40,395 bases of DNA from an uncultured Prevotella sp. (lineage in GTDB: Bacteria; Bacteroidota; Bacteroidia; Bacteroidales; Bacteroidaceae): assembly GCA_905236815.1 (NCBI GenBank), contig CAJOPE010000096.1, forward strand, positions 1 to 40,395, read 5' to 3'. The notes under the pieces were generated by a model that was given only the letters and a program-made list of their open reading frames with translations, made no database searches and was not told the DNA's origin. Both the position numbers and the translations under genes were made by a program. Positions within the stretch are counted from its first letter, which is position 1. Each line of letters opens with the position of its first letter. Positions 27,556-34,557 of this stretch are shown piece by piece.

Positions 27556-29058
27556 ATGAAGACAATTTGTTTATATTTCGAGATACATCAAATTACCCAT
27601 TTGAAGCGCTATCGCTTCTTTGATATTGGAACAGATCATTACTATTATGATGATTTTGAGAATGAGCGTTCCATTAACTATATAGCTGAGAATAGCTATA
27701 TGCCAGCCTTGAATGCCCTGCAGGAAATGATAGAGCAGAATGGTAAGGCGTTCAAAGTTGCTTTCTCACTTTCTGGTGTGGGAATGGAGCAGTTGGAGAT
27801 GCATGCACCTCAGGTGCTTGAGAAGTTGGTTGAACTTAGCAAAACCGGTTGTGTGGAGTTTCTTGCTGAACCATATTCTCACGGTCTGGCTTCACTAAAG
27901 AATGAGGATAGCTTTGCCTCAGAGGTAAAGCGCCAGATGCAGAAGATGCAGGAATATTTCGGACAGACTCCACAGGTGCTCCGTAACTCTTCTCTTATCT
28001 ATAGCGATGATATTGGCTTGCAGGCTGCTGAGATGGGATTCAAGGGAATGCTCACCGAGGGAGCAAAGCATGTATTGGGATGGAAGTCACCACATTATAT
28101 TTATAGTAGTGCATTGGCGCCTAATCTCAAACTCTTGCTTCGTGACGTGGAGTTGAGTGATGATATTTCTTTGCGATTCAACAACAGTGACTGGGATGAG
28201 TATCCACTCTTTGCTGACACCTATGTGAATAAGATTGCACGATTGCCAGAAGAAGAGCAGATTGTGAACATCTTTATGGAGCTTTCAGCTCTTGGTATTG
28301 CTCAGCCACTAAGCAGTAATATTCTTGAATTCCTCAAGGCATTACCTGCTCAGGCAAAGGCAAAGGGTATCTCTTTCTCTACTCCTACAGAGTTGTGTAT
28401 GAAGGGCAAGGCTGTTGATGTGTTGAATGTTCCTGATACCTTGAGTTGGGTGGACGAGGAGCGTGATGTGAGTTGCTGGTTGGGTAATGAAATGCAGCGT
28501 GAGGCTTTCAATAAGCTCTATAGCATCGCCGACCGTTTGCTTATCGCCAATGATCCCCGTATCAATCAGGACTGGGATTATCTGCAGGCAACTAATAACT
28601 TCCGTTTCATGACTACCAAGCCAAGTAATGTGGGTTTGGACAGAGGTATCTATAGCAGTCCTTTTGATGCTTTCACCAATTATATGAATATTCTGGGTGA
28701 TTTCATCAATCGAGTAAACAAACTCTATCCTGAGGAAATCGATAATGATGAGTTGAATGGTTTGCTCACCACTATCAAAAATCAGGGAGATGAGATTGAG
28801 ATGAAAGACAAGGAGATTGTTCGTCTGCAGGCAAAGATTCAGAAAATTGAGGCTGCCAGCGATAAGCTCCGCGAGAAATATGAAGGCAAGAAAAAGTCAA
28901 CTGCCAAGAAGAATGAGCCAAAAGCTGAAGTAAAAGCTGTTGCTGAGGCCACAGTTGAGGCTGAGACCCAAAAGCCTGTTGCAAAGAAAACGGTTGCTAA
29001 GAAGGCACCTGCCAAGAAGGCTGTAGCTAAAAAGGCTTCTGCCAAGAAGACTGAATAA
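27556..29058 (+). CDS. GH57 alpha-amylase/4-alpha-glucanotransferase with coiled coil and H1-like tail
   Basis: 500 residues. Residues 1 to about 400 are a GH57 enzyme (starts MKTICLYFEIHQ; includes CVEFLAEPYSHGLASL and LIYSDDIGLQAAEMGFKGMLTEGA). The domain is cytoplasmic and acts on alpha-1,4-glucans. Residues about 405-440 form a predicted coiled coil. From about 444 to the end the protein is Lys/Ala/Pro/Glu-rich, with repeated AKK units (VAKKTVAKKAPAKK and so on) resembling histone H1 or HupB tails. Such a tail is unexpected on a glycan enzyme and may bind polyanions or RNA. It is the last gene of the glycogen operon. Confidence 0.9.
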   Translation: MKTICLYFEIHQITHLKRYRFFDIGTDHYYYDDFENERSINYIAENSYMPALNALQEMIEQNGKAFKVAFSLSGVGMEQLEMHAPQVLEKLVELSKTGCVEFLAEPYSHGLASLKNEDSFASEVKRQMQKMQEYFGQTPQVLRNSSLIYSDDIGLQAAEMGFKGMLTEGAKHVLGWKSPHYIYSSALAPNLKLLLRDVELSDDISLRFNNSDWDEYPLFADTYVNKIARLPEEEQIVNIFMELSALGIAQPLSSNILEFLKALPAQAKAKGISFSTPTELCMKGKAVDVLNVPDTLSWVDEERDVSCWLGNEMQREAFNKLYSIADRLLIANDPRINQDWDYLQATNNFRFMTTKPSNVGLDRGIYSSPFDAFTNYMNILGDFINRVNKLYPEEIDNDELNGLLTTIKNQGDEIEMKDKEIVRLQAKIQKIEAASDKLREKYEGKKKSTAKKNEPKAEVKAVAEATVEAETQKPVAKKTVAKKAPAKKAVAKKASAKKTE

Positions 29059-29121
29059 TATTTGAGGATGGAATAGAAGTCTATCGTTCCTCCTTTTCTT
29101 TCCCATTTTTTGGGAGAATAA

Positions 29122-29190
29122 AAAGAGGGTATGTCACGAACAAGGCAAATTTGTTTTGCTGCCTTGTTGGGTGGCATACCCTCTTTCTTA
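29122..29190 (+). terminator. Long bidirectional terminator
   Basis: About 26 bases on each side pair (from 29122 through the GGTATG and CAAGGCA segments, with 29160-29186), with a few bulges. It lies between the convergent GH57 and DUF4249 genes and has T-rich ends on both strands. Confidence 0.8.
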
Positions 29191-29204
29191 TCTAGATTCC
29201 AAAC

Positions 29205-30026
29205 TTATTTCACTTCATCATATTTATAGATGATCTCCTTTGAGGCAATTCCCCATGCAGAGAAATAGCCGAGGCATCCACCAGTGAAGTTAAGGAATGG
29301 ATTGGTGCGGCTGCTTTTTCCTAAAGAGACACTCATCAGATAGTCAAAGGTGCGTCGGTCGATTACCATTAGTTCCAATCGGATGCGGTCACCTTCATCT
29401 ATTAATTTGTCGAAAGAGTCCTCATCACGGTCTTTCAACTGTTTTTCGCCAATGCAGGTAAGCGAACGGTCGATGAGAGAGTCGCGATAGCCTGCATCGT
29501 TTGAGACAGCCCATTTGTAGATCTTGTCATTGCGGTACATCTTTACCAGATAATAGGTGGTGTCGTCCTTGATATCCTGATAAGCCAGTCGTAGACAAAG
29601 CACTCGTTCGTTCATCACCTTTTCCCATTTGAAGTTGAGCGAGTCTATCGCTACACTGTCCTGCATAGTAGAGTAGGAGGTATAGGTATTGTCGCCCACC
29701 TTGGCGGTCATGGTATAAGTCACACCTTTCACAGCTTTGAAACCATCAGTAGAGGCGTATTTTCCATTGCCCAGGGAAGTGAGCGTAGTGGATGAGCCAT
29801 CGTTTCCCTTTACAAATACGGTTGCATTGCTTACAGGAATATACTCAGTGGTGTCTTCCATATCCTGTGTCATGCTTACCACAGCTTCTGCGCCATGGTT
29901 GGATACATTGCCTTCTACCACATAAACAGGTTCCATGTGATGATAGTCAAAATCGATATTCTCCTTGCAGGAATTCATCGTAAGGACTACTGCAATTAGA
30001 GAGAGAATGGATAGTATCTTTTTCAT
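29205..30026 (-). CDS. DUF4249 lipoprotein
   Basis: 273 residues. The signal peptide ends in the lipobox TMNSC with lipidated C20, so it is a lipoprotein. The body matches DUF4249 (EPVYVVEGNVSNHG ... VFVKGNDGSSTTLTSLGNGKY), a family generally encoded beside TonB-dependent receptors in Bacteroidetes. Here it follows the TonB receptor gene with a 12-base gap, same strand. It is probably an outer-membrane partner that binds or passes substrate to the receptor; the ligand is unknown. Confidence 0.88.
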   Translation of the reverse strand: MKKILSILSLIAVVLTMNSCKENIDFDYHHMEPVYVVEGNVSNHGAEAVVSMTQDMEDTTEYIPVSNATVFVKGNDGSSTTLTSLGNGKYASTDGFKAVKGVTYTMTAKVGDNTYTSYSTMQDSVAIDSLNFKWEKVMNERVLCLRLAYQDIKDDTTYYLVKMYRNDKIYKWAVSNDAGYRDSLIDRSLTCIGEKQLKDRDEDSFDKLIDEGDRIRLELMVIDRRTFDYLMSVSLGKSSRTNPFLNFTGGCLGYFSAWGIASKEIIYKYDEVK

Positions 30027-30038
30027 ATTCGTTTCTCA

Positions 30039-32123
30039 TTAAAAGTTGATGGTGTAAGCCACAGAAGGTATGATGCCAAATAGGGCAACACGATAGGCCT
30101 GAACGCCCGATGGGGTCTTGGAGTCATTATTGAATCCTACCATGAATGGGTTCATGCGGTTGTAGAGGTTGTAGATGCCAAACGACCAGATACCGGTATA
30201 GGTAGGCTTCTTTACGGTATAGTTGGCACCAACGTCGAGTCTGTGGTAGCTTGGAGCACGATAGCCGTTACGCTCCTTGTAATAATATACATATTGTCCG
30301 TTTACCTTGTACTTTCCACTTGGAGCAGTGAGGGCTTGTCCGGTGTTGTATTTCCAACTTGCACTGAAGTCCCACTTGTCATTAAGCTTATACATGAGTA
30401 CGAGCGACAGGTCGTGTCTTCTGTCGTTGTTGGCAGTATACCAGTCTCCGTTGTTGATACCCTCAATCTTGTTTTCCACCCACGAAAGGGTATAGCTCAA
30501 CCAGCCAGTCAGTTTTCCATGGTTTTTGTGAATACCCACTTCCGCACCATAAGCGCGGCTTTTTCCACCAAGCAGCAATCGCTCTATTTCGATTTCAGAG
30601 GTAAATGACTTGCCATCGCGATAGTCGTAAACATTGTCGATATCCTTGTAGTAGCCTTCCATCGAGAAGTCCCAGGCACCCTGATCCAGCATCTGCGCAT
30701 AGCCAAGACTCACCTGACTGGCGATTTCTGGCTTTATGAGATTACTACTCATCGTATATCGGTCGAAAGGCATCGACCATGAACTGGTTCTCACAGCTCG
30801 GATGTTTTGAGAGGATAGTGTATATCCCAACTTCAGACTTTGAGTTTCGGATAATTTGAGGTTAGCCGAGAATCGAGGTTCTATTGTGAGATGAGTCTTC
30901 ACGAAATCACCATTACTATAATGCAAGGTATCTGTTATATTTCCGTCTTCATTCAGTTGATAGTATGGTGAGCCACCCAATGCGCTGAAACTGTTCACAC
31001 GAATACCTGCCGAGAGGGTAAGAGGCTTTACAGGTGTCCAGGTTCCATTTACCCATGCGGCATTTTCCCATGCCTTTCGGGTTTCTTTTTGAGTGAGATT
31101 ACCAATACGCCATTCTGCCGAACACAAGTCAATAAGTACCGATTGTAATCCGAAATTGAACTTCAAGTCCTGGCTGGGCATCCACTGGTAGTTGTGATTC
31201 AATCCATAGTGGTTGATGTATCCTCTTTCGGCAGCACTGAGACCAAAACCATCCATATCCATATAATTCTTGTAATGGGTGAAATAGACTGTGGTGTTGG
31301 TAATCAACTTCTCTCCGAAATAGTGAATCCATTTCAAATTCAGTGAGGTATTTATCCAGTTAATGCTCGATAGTTCCTTTGCCTCCATCAAGTCCTTTCC
31401 GTGAAATGCACTTAGTGAAAGACGATTGTTGTCACTGACTTTCCAATCCAATCGACCGTTCATGTCATAGAAATACAAACGGGTGTTTTTGTAGTCCTCA
31501 CTTGCTTTTAGGAAGATGTCGGCATAAGATCGTCGGGCAGTCACCAGAAATGACAACTTATCCGTAATCAATGGACCTTCTGCATAGGCTTTCGCTGAAA
31601 GCAGACCTAGAGTTCCACCATAGTGATAGGTATTCATATCACCCGATTTCGTCATCACATCCAGAATAGATGAAGTGGCATCACCATACTGGGCAGGAAT
31701 CATTCCTTTATATAAGGTAGCATTAGTGAGGGCATTGTCGTTGAAGCTCGAGAACATACCCATCAAGTGTCCAGCCTGATATATAGGGGTATTGTCGAGC
31801 AATACCAAATTTTGCGATGAGGTACCACCACGCACCTCAAAACCACTCGATGCTTCACTTTCCGACTTGATGCCGGGAAGCAACTGCAACGATTTAAAGA
31901 TATCGTGCTCGCCCATCAGGCTAGGCACATTCATTAATTCACTAATCTTGATTTTCTCCTGACCAATCTGAACATTGTCAACGCGTTGCTTCGCCGAGCG
32001 CGAGTTGATAACGACCTCATCGAGGTGTTGCAATTTGTTGAGTTGTGAAATAGAGTCTTTCTTTTGAGCAGAAACCGGGAGGCTGATTATGCCCGCTAGG
32101 CATAGCAACAAGCAATTTCTCAT
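30039..32123 (-). CDS. TonB-dependent outer-membrane receptor
   Basis: 694 residues from ATG 32123, which opens the signal peptide MRNCLLLCLAGIISLPVSAQ; the longer frame to 32189 has no signal peptide. The plug domain is clear (VPSLMGEHDIFKSLQLLPGIKSESEASSGFEVRGG and NLVLLDNTPIY), followed by a 22-strand barrel ending in an aromatic residue (VAYTINF). Unlike many receptors paired with DUF4249, it has no N-terminal carboxypeptidase-regulatory-like domain: the plug begins about 35 residues after the signal peptide. The substrate is unknown. It is co-transcribed with the DUF4249 gene downstream. Confidence 0.93.
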   Translation of the reverse strand: MRNCLLLCLAGIISLPVSAQKKDSISQLNKLQHLDEVVINSRSAKQRVDNVQIGQEKIKISELMNVPSLMGEHDIFKSLQLLPGIKSESEASSGFEVRGGTSSQNLVLLDNTPIYQAGHLMGMFSSFNDNALTNATLYKGMIPAQYGDATSSILDVMTKSGDMNTYHYGGTLGLLSAKAYAEGPLITDKLSFLVTARRSYADIFLKASEDYKNTRLYFYDMNGRLDWKVSDNNRLSLSAFHGKDLMEAKELSSINWINTSLNLKWIHYFGEKLITNTTVYFTHYKNYMDMDGFGLSAAERGYINHYGLNHNYQWMPSQDLKFNFGLQSVLIDLCSAEWRIGNLTQKETRKAWENAAWVNGTWTPVKPLTLSAGIRVNSFSALGGSPYYQLNEDGNITDTLHYSNGDFVKTHLTIEPRFSANLKLSETQSLKLGYTLSSQNIRAVRTSSWSMPFDRYTMSSNLIKPEIASQVSLGYAQMLDQGAWDFSMEGYYKDIDNVYDYRDGKSFTSEIEIERLLLGGKSRAYGAEVGIHKNHGKLTGWLSYTLSWVENKIEGINNGDWYTANNDRRHDLSLVLMYKLNDKWDFSASWKYNTGQALTAPSGKYKVNGQYVYYYKERNGYRAPSYHRLDVGANYTVKKPTYTGIWSFGIYNLYNRMNPFMVGFNNDSKTPSGVQAYRVALFGIIPSVAYTINF

Positions 32124-32156
32124 TTTAATTTGTGTGATGATTATAAAACTCGGCTG

Positions 32157-32191
32157 CAAAAGTACATAAATATTTCTCTTTGAAAGCAAAA
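32157..32191 (-). promoter_or_regulatory. Likely promoter of the TonB receptor operon
   Basis: A minus-strand TACTTTTG -7 box lies at 32157-32164, about 33 bases upstream of the start codon. The only TTTG upstream is about 22 bases away, slightly longer than the ideal spacing. Confidence 0.5.
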
Positions 32192-32236
32192 TTCCTTATA
32201 AATTTCGTTAATCCTCTTGTGGGATATATCCATTAT

Positions 32237-32351
32237 GTTAACCATAGAGGATACATTCTATACCCCAATATCATTTTGTCCGATTTTGCACATTTTTTGT
32301 CCGATATTACCAATCTTCATATCGTGTTAGTTCTTATCTTTGCATCAGAAA
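32237..32351 (+). repeat. Regulatory repeat A, copy 1 (with promoter)
   Basis: About 115 bases that align with 33150-33263 with one or two gaps. Shared blocks are GTTAAC, GTCCGATTTTGCA (from 32279), CCGATATT-CCAA (about 32301-32313) and a -7 box plus GCATCAGAAA (from 32335). GTCCGAT occurs twice, 20 bases apart (32279 and 32299), like a direct-repeat operator. TATCTTTG (32335-32342) is the -7 box, but no -33 TTTG is present, which suggests an activator-dependent promoter. Confidence 0.6.
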
Positions 32352-32540
32352 ACAGTAAGGAACTCAATTTTTGAGATACAGCAGTAAGATACTCAATTTG
32401 ATATGAAACAGTAATAATACTCAATTTGGACAGTAATTTACTCAAGCTAAACAGTTTAAAGCATAAAACATTTCATTCACGTCAACATTTGCATTATCAC
32501 CACAAGATTCAAGTATTGATCTTGTGGTGATCTTTTTTTT
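32348..32540 (+). ncRNA. Candidate small RNA unit 1
   Basis: About 190 nt from the predicted start to a terminator, with no plausible ORF. It contains four CAGTAA...ACTCAA modules (starts 32353, 32382, 32409, 32431), then ACAGTT and AACATTTGCATTATC before the terminator. Unit 2 (33261-33429) shares the promoter region, ACAGTT and the AACATT-GC segment, so the two look paralogous. It may be a multi-site regulatory RNA; no target is known. Confidence 0.5.
32496..32540 (+). terminator. Terminator of unit 1
   Basis: A perfect 13-base stem ATCACCACAAGAT/ATCTTGTGGTGAT (32496-32508 and 32519-32531) with a 10-base loop, followed by CTTTTTTTT. Confidence 0.93.
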
Positions 32541-32652
32541 ATGCACAATTTTATCTGATAGTACTCGTTAGCGGAATTAATTTATTGTATAATTAATCTT
32601 CGTATGGATAAAATAGGCGCATTATCACCTATATAAAAAATTAAAACATTTT

Positions 32653-32719
32653 AAAAAGTTCCTCCACTTTTTAATCTAAGTAATTGAAATACATTATCTT
32701 AACAATGGAGGAACTTTTT
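32653..32719 (+). repeat. GTTCCTCCA hairpin, copy 1
   Basis: A perfect 14-base inverted repeat (32653-32666 and 32706-32719) with a 39-base loop, ending in five T residues. The second copy at 33004-33069 has the same arms and also a 39-base loop. Confidence 0.8.
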
Positions 32720-32854
32720 GTTTTATATGAGCGCTAACTCATAAAAAATGTCAGATAGCTATAAAGTCAGCTGATTTATGCTATTTCTGAAATGAGCTAT
32801 ATTGAGTGCTAAGAAGGCATATATGAGGTATCAAAAACATAGTTGTTGGAAAGT

Positions 32855-32920
32855 CTGCCTCGAGGCAGACTATTATCGCCCTTAAGGCAGACTATAATCT
32901 GCCTCGAGGCAGACGAATCC
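32855..32920. repeat. Three tandem 22-base palindromic repeats
   Basis: GGCAGAC recurs at 32864, 32886 and 32908, exactly 22 bases apart. Units 1 and 3 carry CTGCCTCGAGGCAG; the middle unit has CCTTAAGG in the same place. The outer palindromes are perfect (20 bases at 32852-32871 and 16 bases at 32898-32913). This could be a multimer operator or a set of stable hairpins in RNA. Confidence 0.75.
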
Positions 32921-33003
32921 TTCTTCCATCCTTCGTCATGCTAAAGAGTAGAAATGAAGATTTATCCCCAATTATATCACCTGTCGATGTTAAGAGGGAG
33001 TGG

Positions 33004-33069
33004 AAAAGTTCCTCCATAGTTAATTTTATGATATCCAATGACTTATCTCAAAATATGGAGGAACTTTTT
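33004..33069 (+). repeat. GTTCCTCCA hairpin, copy 2
   Basis: AAAAGTTCCTCCA (33004-33016) pairs with 33056-33068 across a 39-base loop, followed by T residues. The loop is similar to that of copy 1 (shared TTATCT and A-rich 3' part), indicating duplication. Confidence 0.8.
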
Positions 33070-33149
33070 TAAATTGAACGAAAAATATAGCGTGATTATT
33101 TGGCTATTTGCAATATTTAATTCCGCCAACGGGTCTGATTGTATATTTT

Positions 33150-33263
33150 GTTAACTCTGGATCTATAATTCAATACAGAAAGTGCATTATGTCCGATTTT
33201 GCATATTTTTAGGCCGATATTGCCAACTCTATTTTGCCTTTTGTGCCTATTTTTGCATCAGAA
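33150..33263 (+). repeat. Regulatory repeat A, copy 2 (with promoter)
   Basis: Second copy of the 115-base block at 32237. GTCCGAT at 33191 and GGCCGAT at 33212 mirror the direct repeat of copy 1. The -7 box is TATTTTTG (33248-33255), followed by GCATCAGAAA. Again no TTTG is at -33. Confidence 0.6.
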
Positions 33264-33429
33264 ATTAGAATGTCGTTTCATAGAGTATATATGAATGTGA
33301 CATTCCATTCTCTTCAAAAAACAGTTATAATAGAAAATTAGAACACAAACATTCGCTTAATCTCAGAGAGACCTTCACCACTTAATTGGCGCTAGATGCC
33401 AGTTTTGTGGTGAAGGTCTTTTCTTTTTC
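33261..33429 (+). ncRNA. Candidate small RNA unit 2
   Basis: About 165 nt between the predicted start and a strong terminator, with no plausible ORF. A 5' hairpin GAATGTC/GACATTC lies at about 33269-33305. ACAGTT and the AAACATTCGCTTAATC segment correspond to unit 1, but the CAGTAA/ACTCAA modules are missing. The flavodoxin gene further down has its own promoter, so this is unlikely to be its leader. Confidence 0.5.
33369..33429 (+). terminator. Terminator of unit 2
   Basis: A 13-base stem AGACCTTCACCAC/GTGGTGAAGGTCT (33369-33381 and 33407-33419) encloses a second small hairpin (TGGC-GCTAGAT-GCCA) and is followed by a T-rich tract. Confidence 0.9.
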
Positions 33430-33598
33430 ACCCTCTTCAAGGCTTGTTCTCCTGCATTTCTCCCCATTTGTGTGGGGAGAGTTTATCCTTACATGAATTA
33501 TATAGGTTAGTCGTATCTCCAAAGTATTATGCTTCTTTTTCATTCATGAATTATCCTGGATAGTTCATAGTATAACTTTAAAACCATCATTTTTAGGT
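33430..33598. other. Spacer upstream of flavodoxin
   Basis: It has a CTCCCC/GGGGAG palindrome (about 33459-33480) and otherwise A/T-rich DNA. No gene is recognised. Confidence 0.4.
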
Positions 33599-33660
33599 AT
33601 TGCATAGATATACTATTGACCGTACCTTTGCAATCGGAAAAATGATACAAAGTTTCATTT
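33599..33660 (+). promoter_or_regulatory. Promoter and possible operator of the flavodoxin operon
   Basis: TTG (33600-33602), a 20-base spacer and TACCTTTG (33623-33630). Just after the predicted start is an inverted repeat AAATGA/TCATTT (33640-33645 and 33655-33660, 9-base spacer), placed where a repressor would block transcription. A Fur-like site would fit an iron-controlled flavodoxin operon, but the match to a Fur box is only loose. Confidence 0.5.
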
Positions 33661-33696
33661 CCTAATTGCGATAAAATAACGTAAAACAGATATATT

Positions 33697-34191
33697 ATGA
33701 AGAAAACAATAGTAATCTATGGTTCATCTACAGGAACCTGCCAAAGCATTGCTGCTACAATTGCAAGTGCAATAGGAGCTGAAGCAATTGATGTTCAGAA
33801 CTTGTCAGATGAGGTTATCAATAACAATGAAAACCTTATTCTTGGTACCTCAACTTGGGGAGCAGGCGAGATGCAAGATGATTGGTATAATGGTATAAAT
33901 ATACTAAAGGCGATTGGGCTTGCAGGCAAAACCGTTGCAATTTTTGGTTGTGGTGATAGCGAAAGTTATAGCGATACATTCTGTGGAGGAATGAAAGAAC
34001 TTTATGATGCAGTTGTTGATGCTGGAGCTAATGTGCTTCCTGGTGTTTCGATATATGGATATAGTTTTGATGACAGTGAGGCTGTGATTGATGGTAAATT
34101 TGTAGGTCTTGCATTAGATGAAATCAATGAAGACGATAAAACCGAAAGTCGTATTGATGCTTGGATTGAAAGTATCAAACCATCCCTATAG
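33697..34191 (+). CDS. fldA: Flavodoxin
   Basis: 164 residues, cytoplasmic FMN electron carrier. The N-terminal phosphate-binding loop reads SSTGTCQS (residues 10-17), with a Cys-Gln in place of the usual Asn-Thr. The FMN-flanking segments are TSTWGAGEMQDDW and FGCGDSESYSDTFCGG. The insert after the second of these places it with long-chain flavodoxins. In many bacteria flavodoxin replaces ferredoxin under iron limitation. It is the first gene of an apparent operon with DUF2023, a porin, an imelysin and a di-haem protein. Confidence 0.95.
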   Translation: MKKTIVIYGSSTGTCQSIAATIASAIGAEAIDVQNLSDEVINNNENLILGTSTWGAGEMQDDWYNGINILKAIGLAGKTVAIFGCGDSESYSDTFCGGMKELYDAVVDAGANVLPGVSIYGYSFDDSEAVIDGKFVGLALDEINEDDKTESRIDAWIESIKPSL

Positions 34192-34219
34192 TTTATAATC
34201 AGTAAAAATCTAAAAGTAT

Positions 34220-34555
34220 ATGCCTGTAGATCTGAAGGTTCTTTCGAATCATATTTATGAGTATAGAAAAGGAGTGCGAAATATGGTACTCTTCACTTTT
34301 AATGAGAAATACAAAGACTATGCCCTTGGGCGACTTCAACATCAAGGGATTGAATACATCCTGCAACCTGTTGGCAATGATAGATTGAATCTCTATTTTG
34401 GTAAAAAGGAATGTTTGGATGCTATCCGTCTTATAGTGACAAAGCCCTTATGTAAGCTATCACCAGAAGAAGACTTTATCCTTGGAGCAATGTTGGGATA
34501 TGATATCTGCGCACAATGTCAGCGATTCTGCGAAAGGAAAACAAAGAAGAATTGA
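34220..34555 (+). CDS. DUF2023 family protein
   Basis: 111 residues, soluble, with no signal peptide. The sequence (LSNHIYEYRKGVRNMVLFTF ... EDFILGAMLGYDICAQCQRFCERK) matches DUF2023, a small family I recall beside flavodoxin genes. The C-terminal CAQCQRFC cluster has three cysteines and could bind metal. It follows flavodoxin by 28 bases and is followed 2 bases later by the porin gene, so it is in the same transcript. Function unknown. Confidence 0.85.
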   Translation: MPVDLKVLSNHIYEYRKGVRNMVLFTFNEKYKDYALGRLQHQGIEYILQPVGNDRLNLYFGKKECLDAIRLIVTKPLCKLSPEEDFILGAMLGYDICAQCQRFCERKTKKN

Positions 34556-34557
34556 AT

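Larger units (their letters stand above)
32567..33132. mobile_element. Hairpin-rich MITE-like element
   Basis: 15-base terminal inverted repeats, CGTTAGCGGAATTAA (32567-32581) and TTAATTCCGCCAACG (33118-33132), match at 14 of 15 positions. The 566-bp unit has no credible ORF. It holds two GTTCCTCCA/TGGAGGAAC hairpins (32653-32719 and 33004-33069), a hairpin at 32751-32790, and three 22-base palindromic repeats (32855-32920). It separates the two candidate small-RNA units. No clear target duplication is seen, so mobility is inferred. Confidence 0.45.

Noticed and set aside
32180..32374. 64-residue plus-strand ORF across regulatory repeat A
   Set aside because: Begins upstream of the predicted promoter and runs through it; no corresponding frame supports it in copy 2.
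32353..32920. CRISPR array
   Set aside because: Repeats are short, spacers are not of uniform length or unique, and there are no cas genes.
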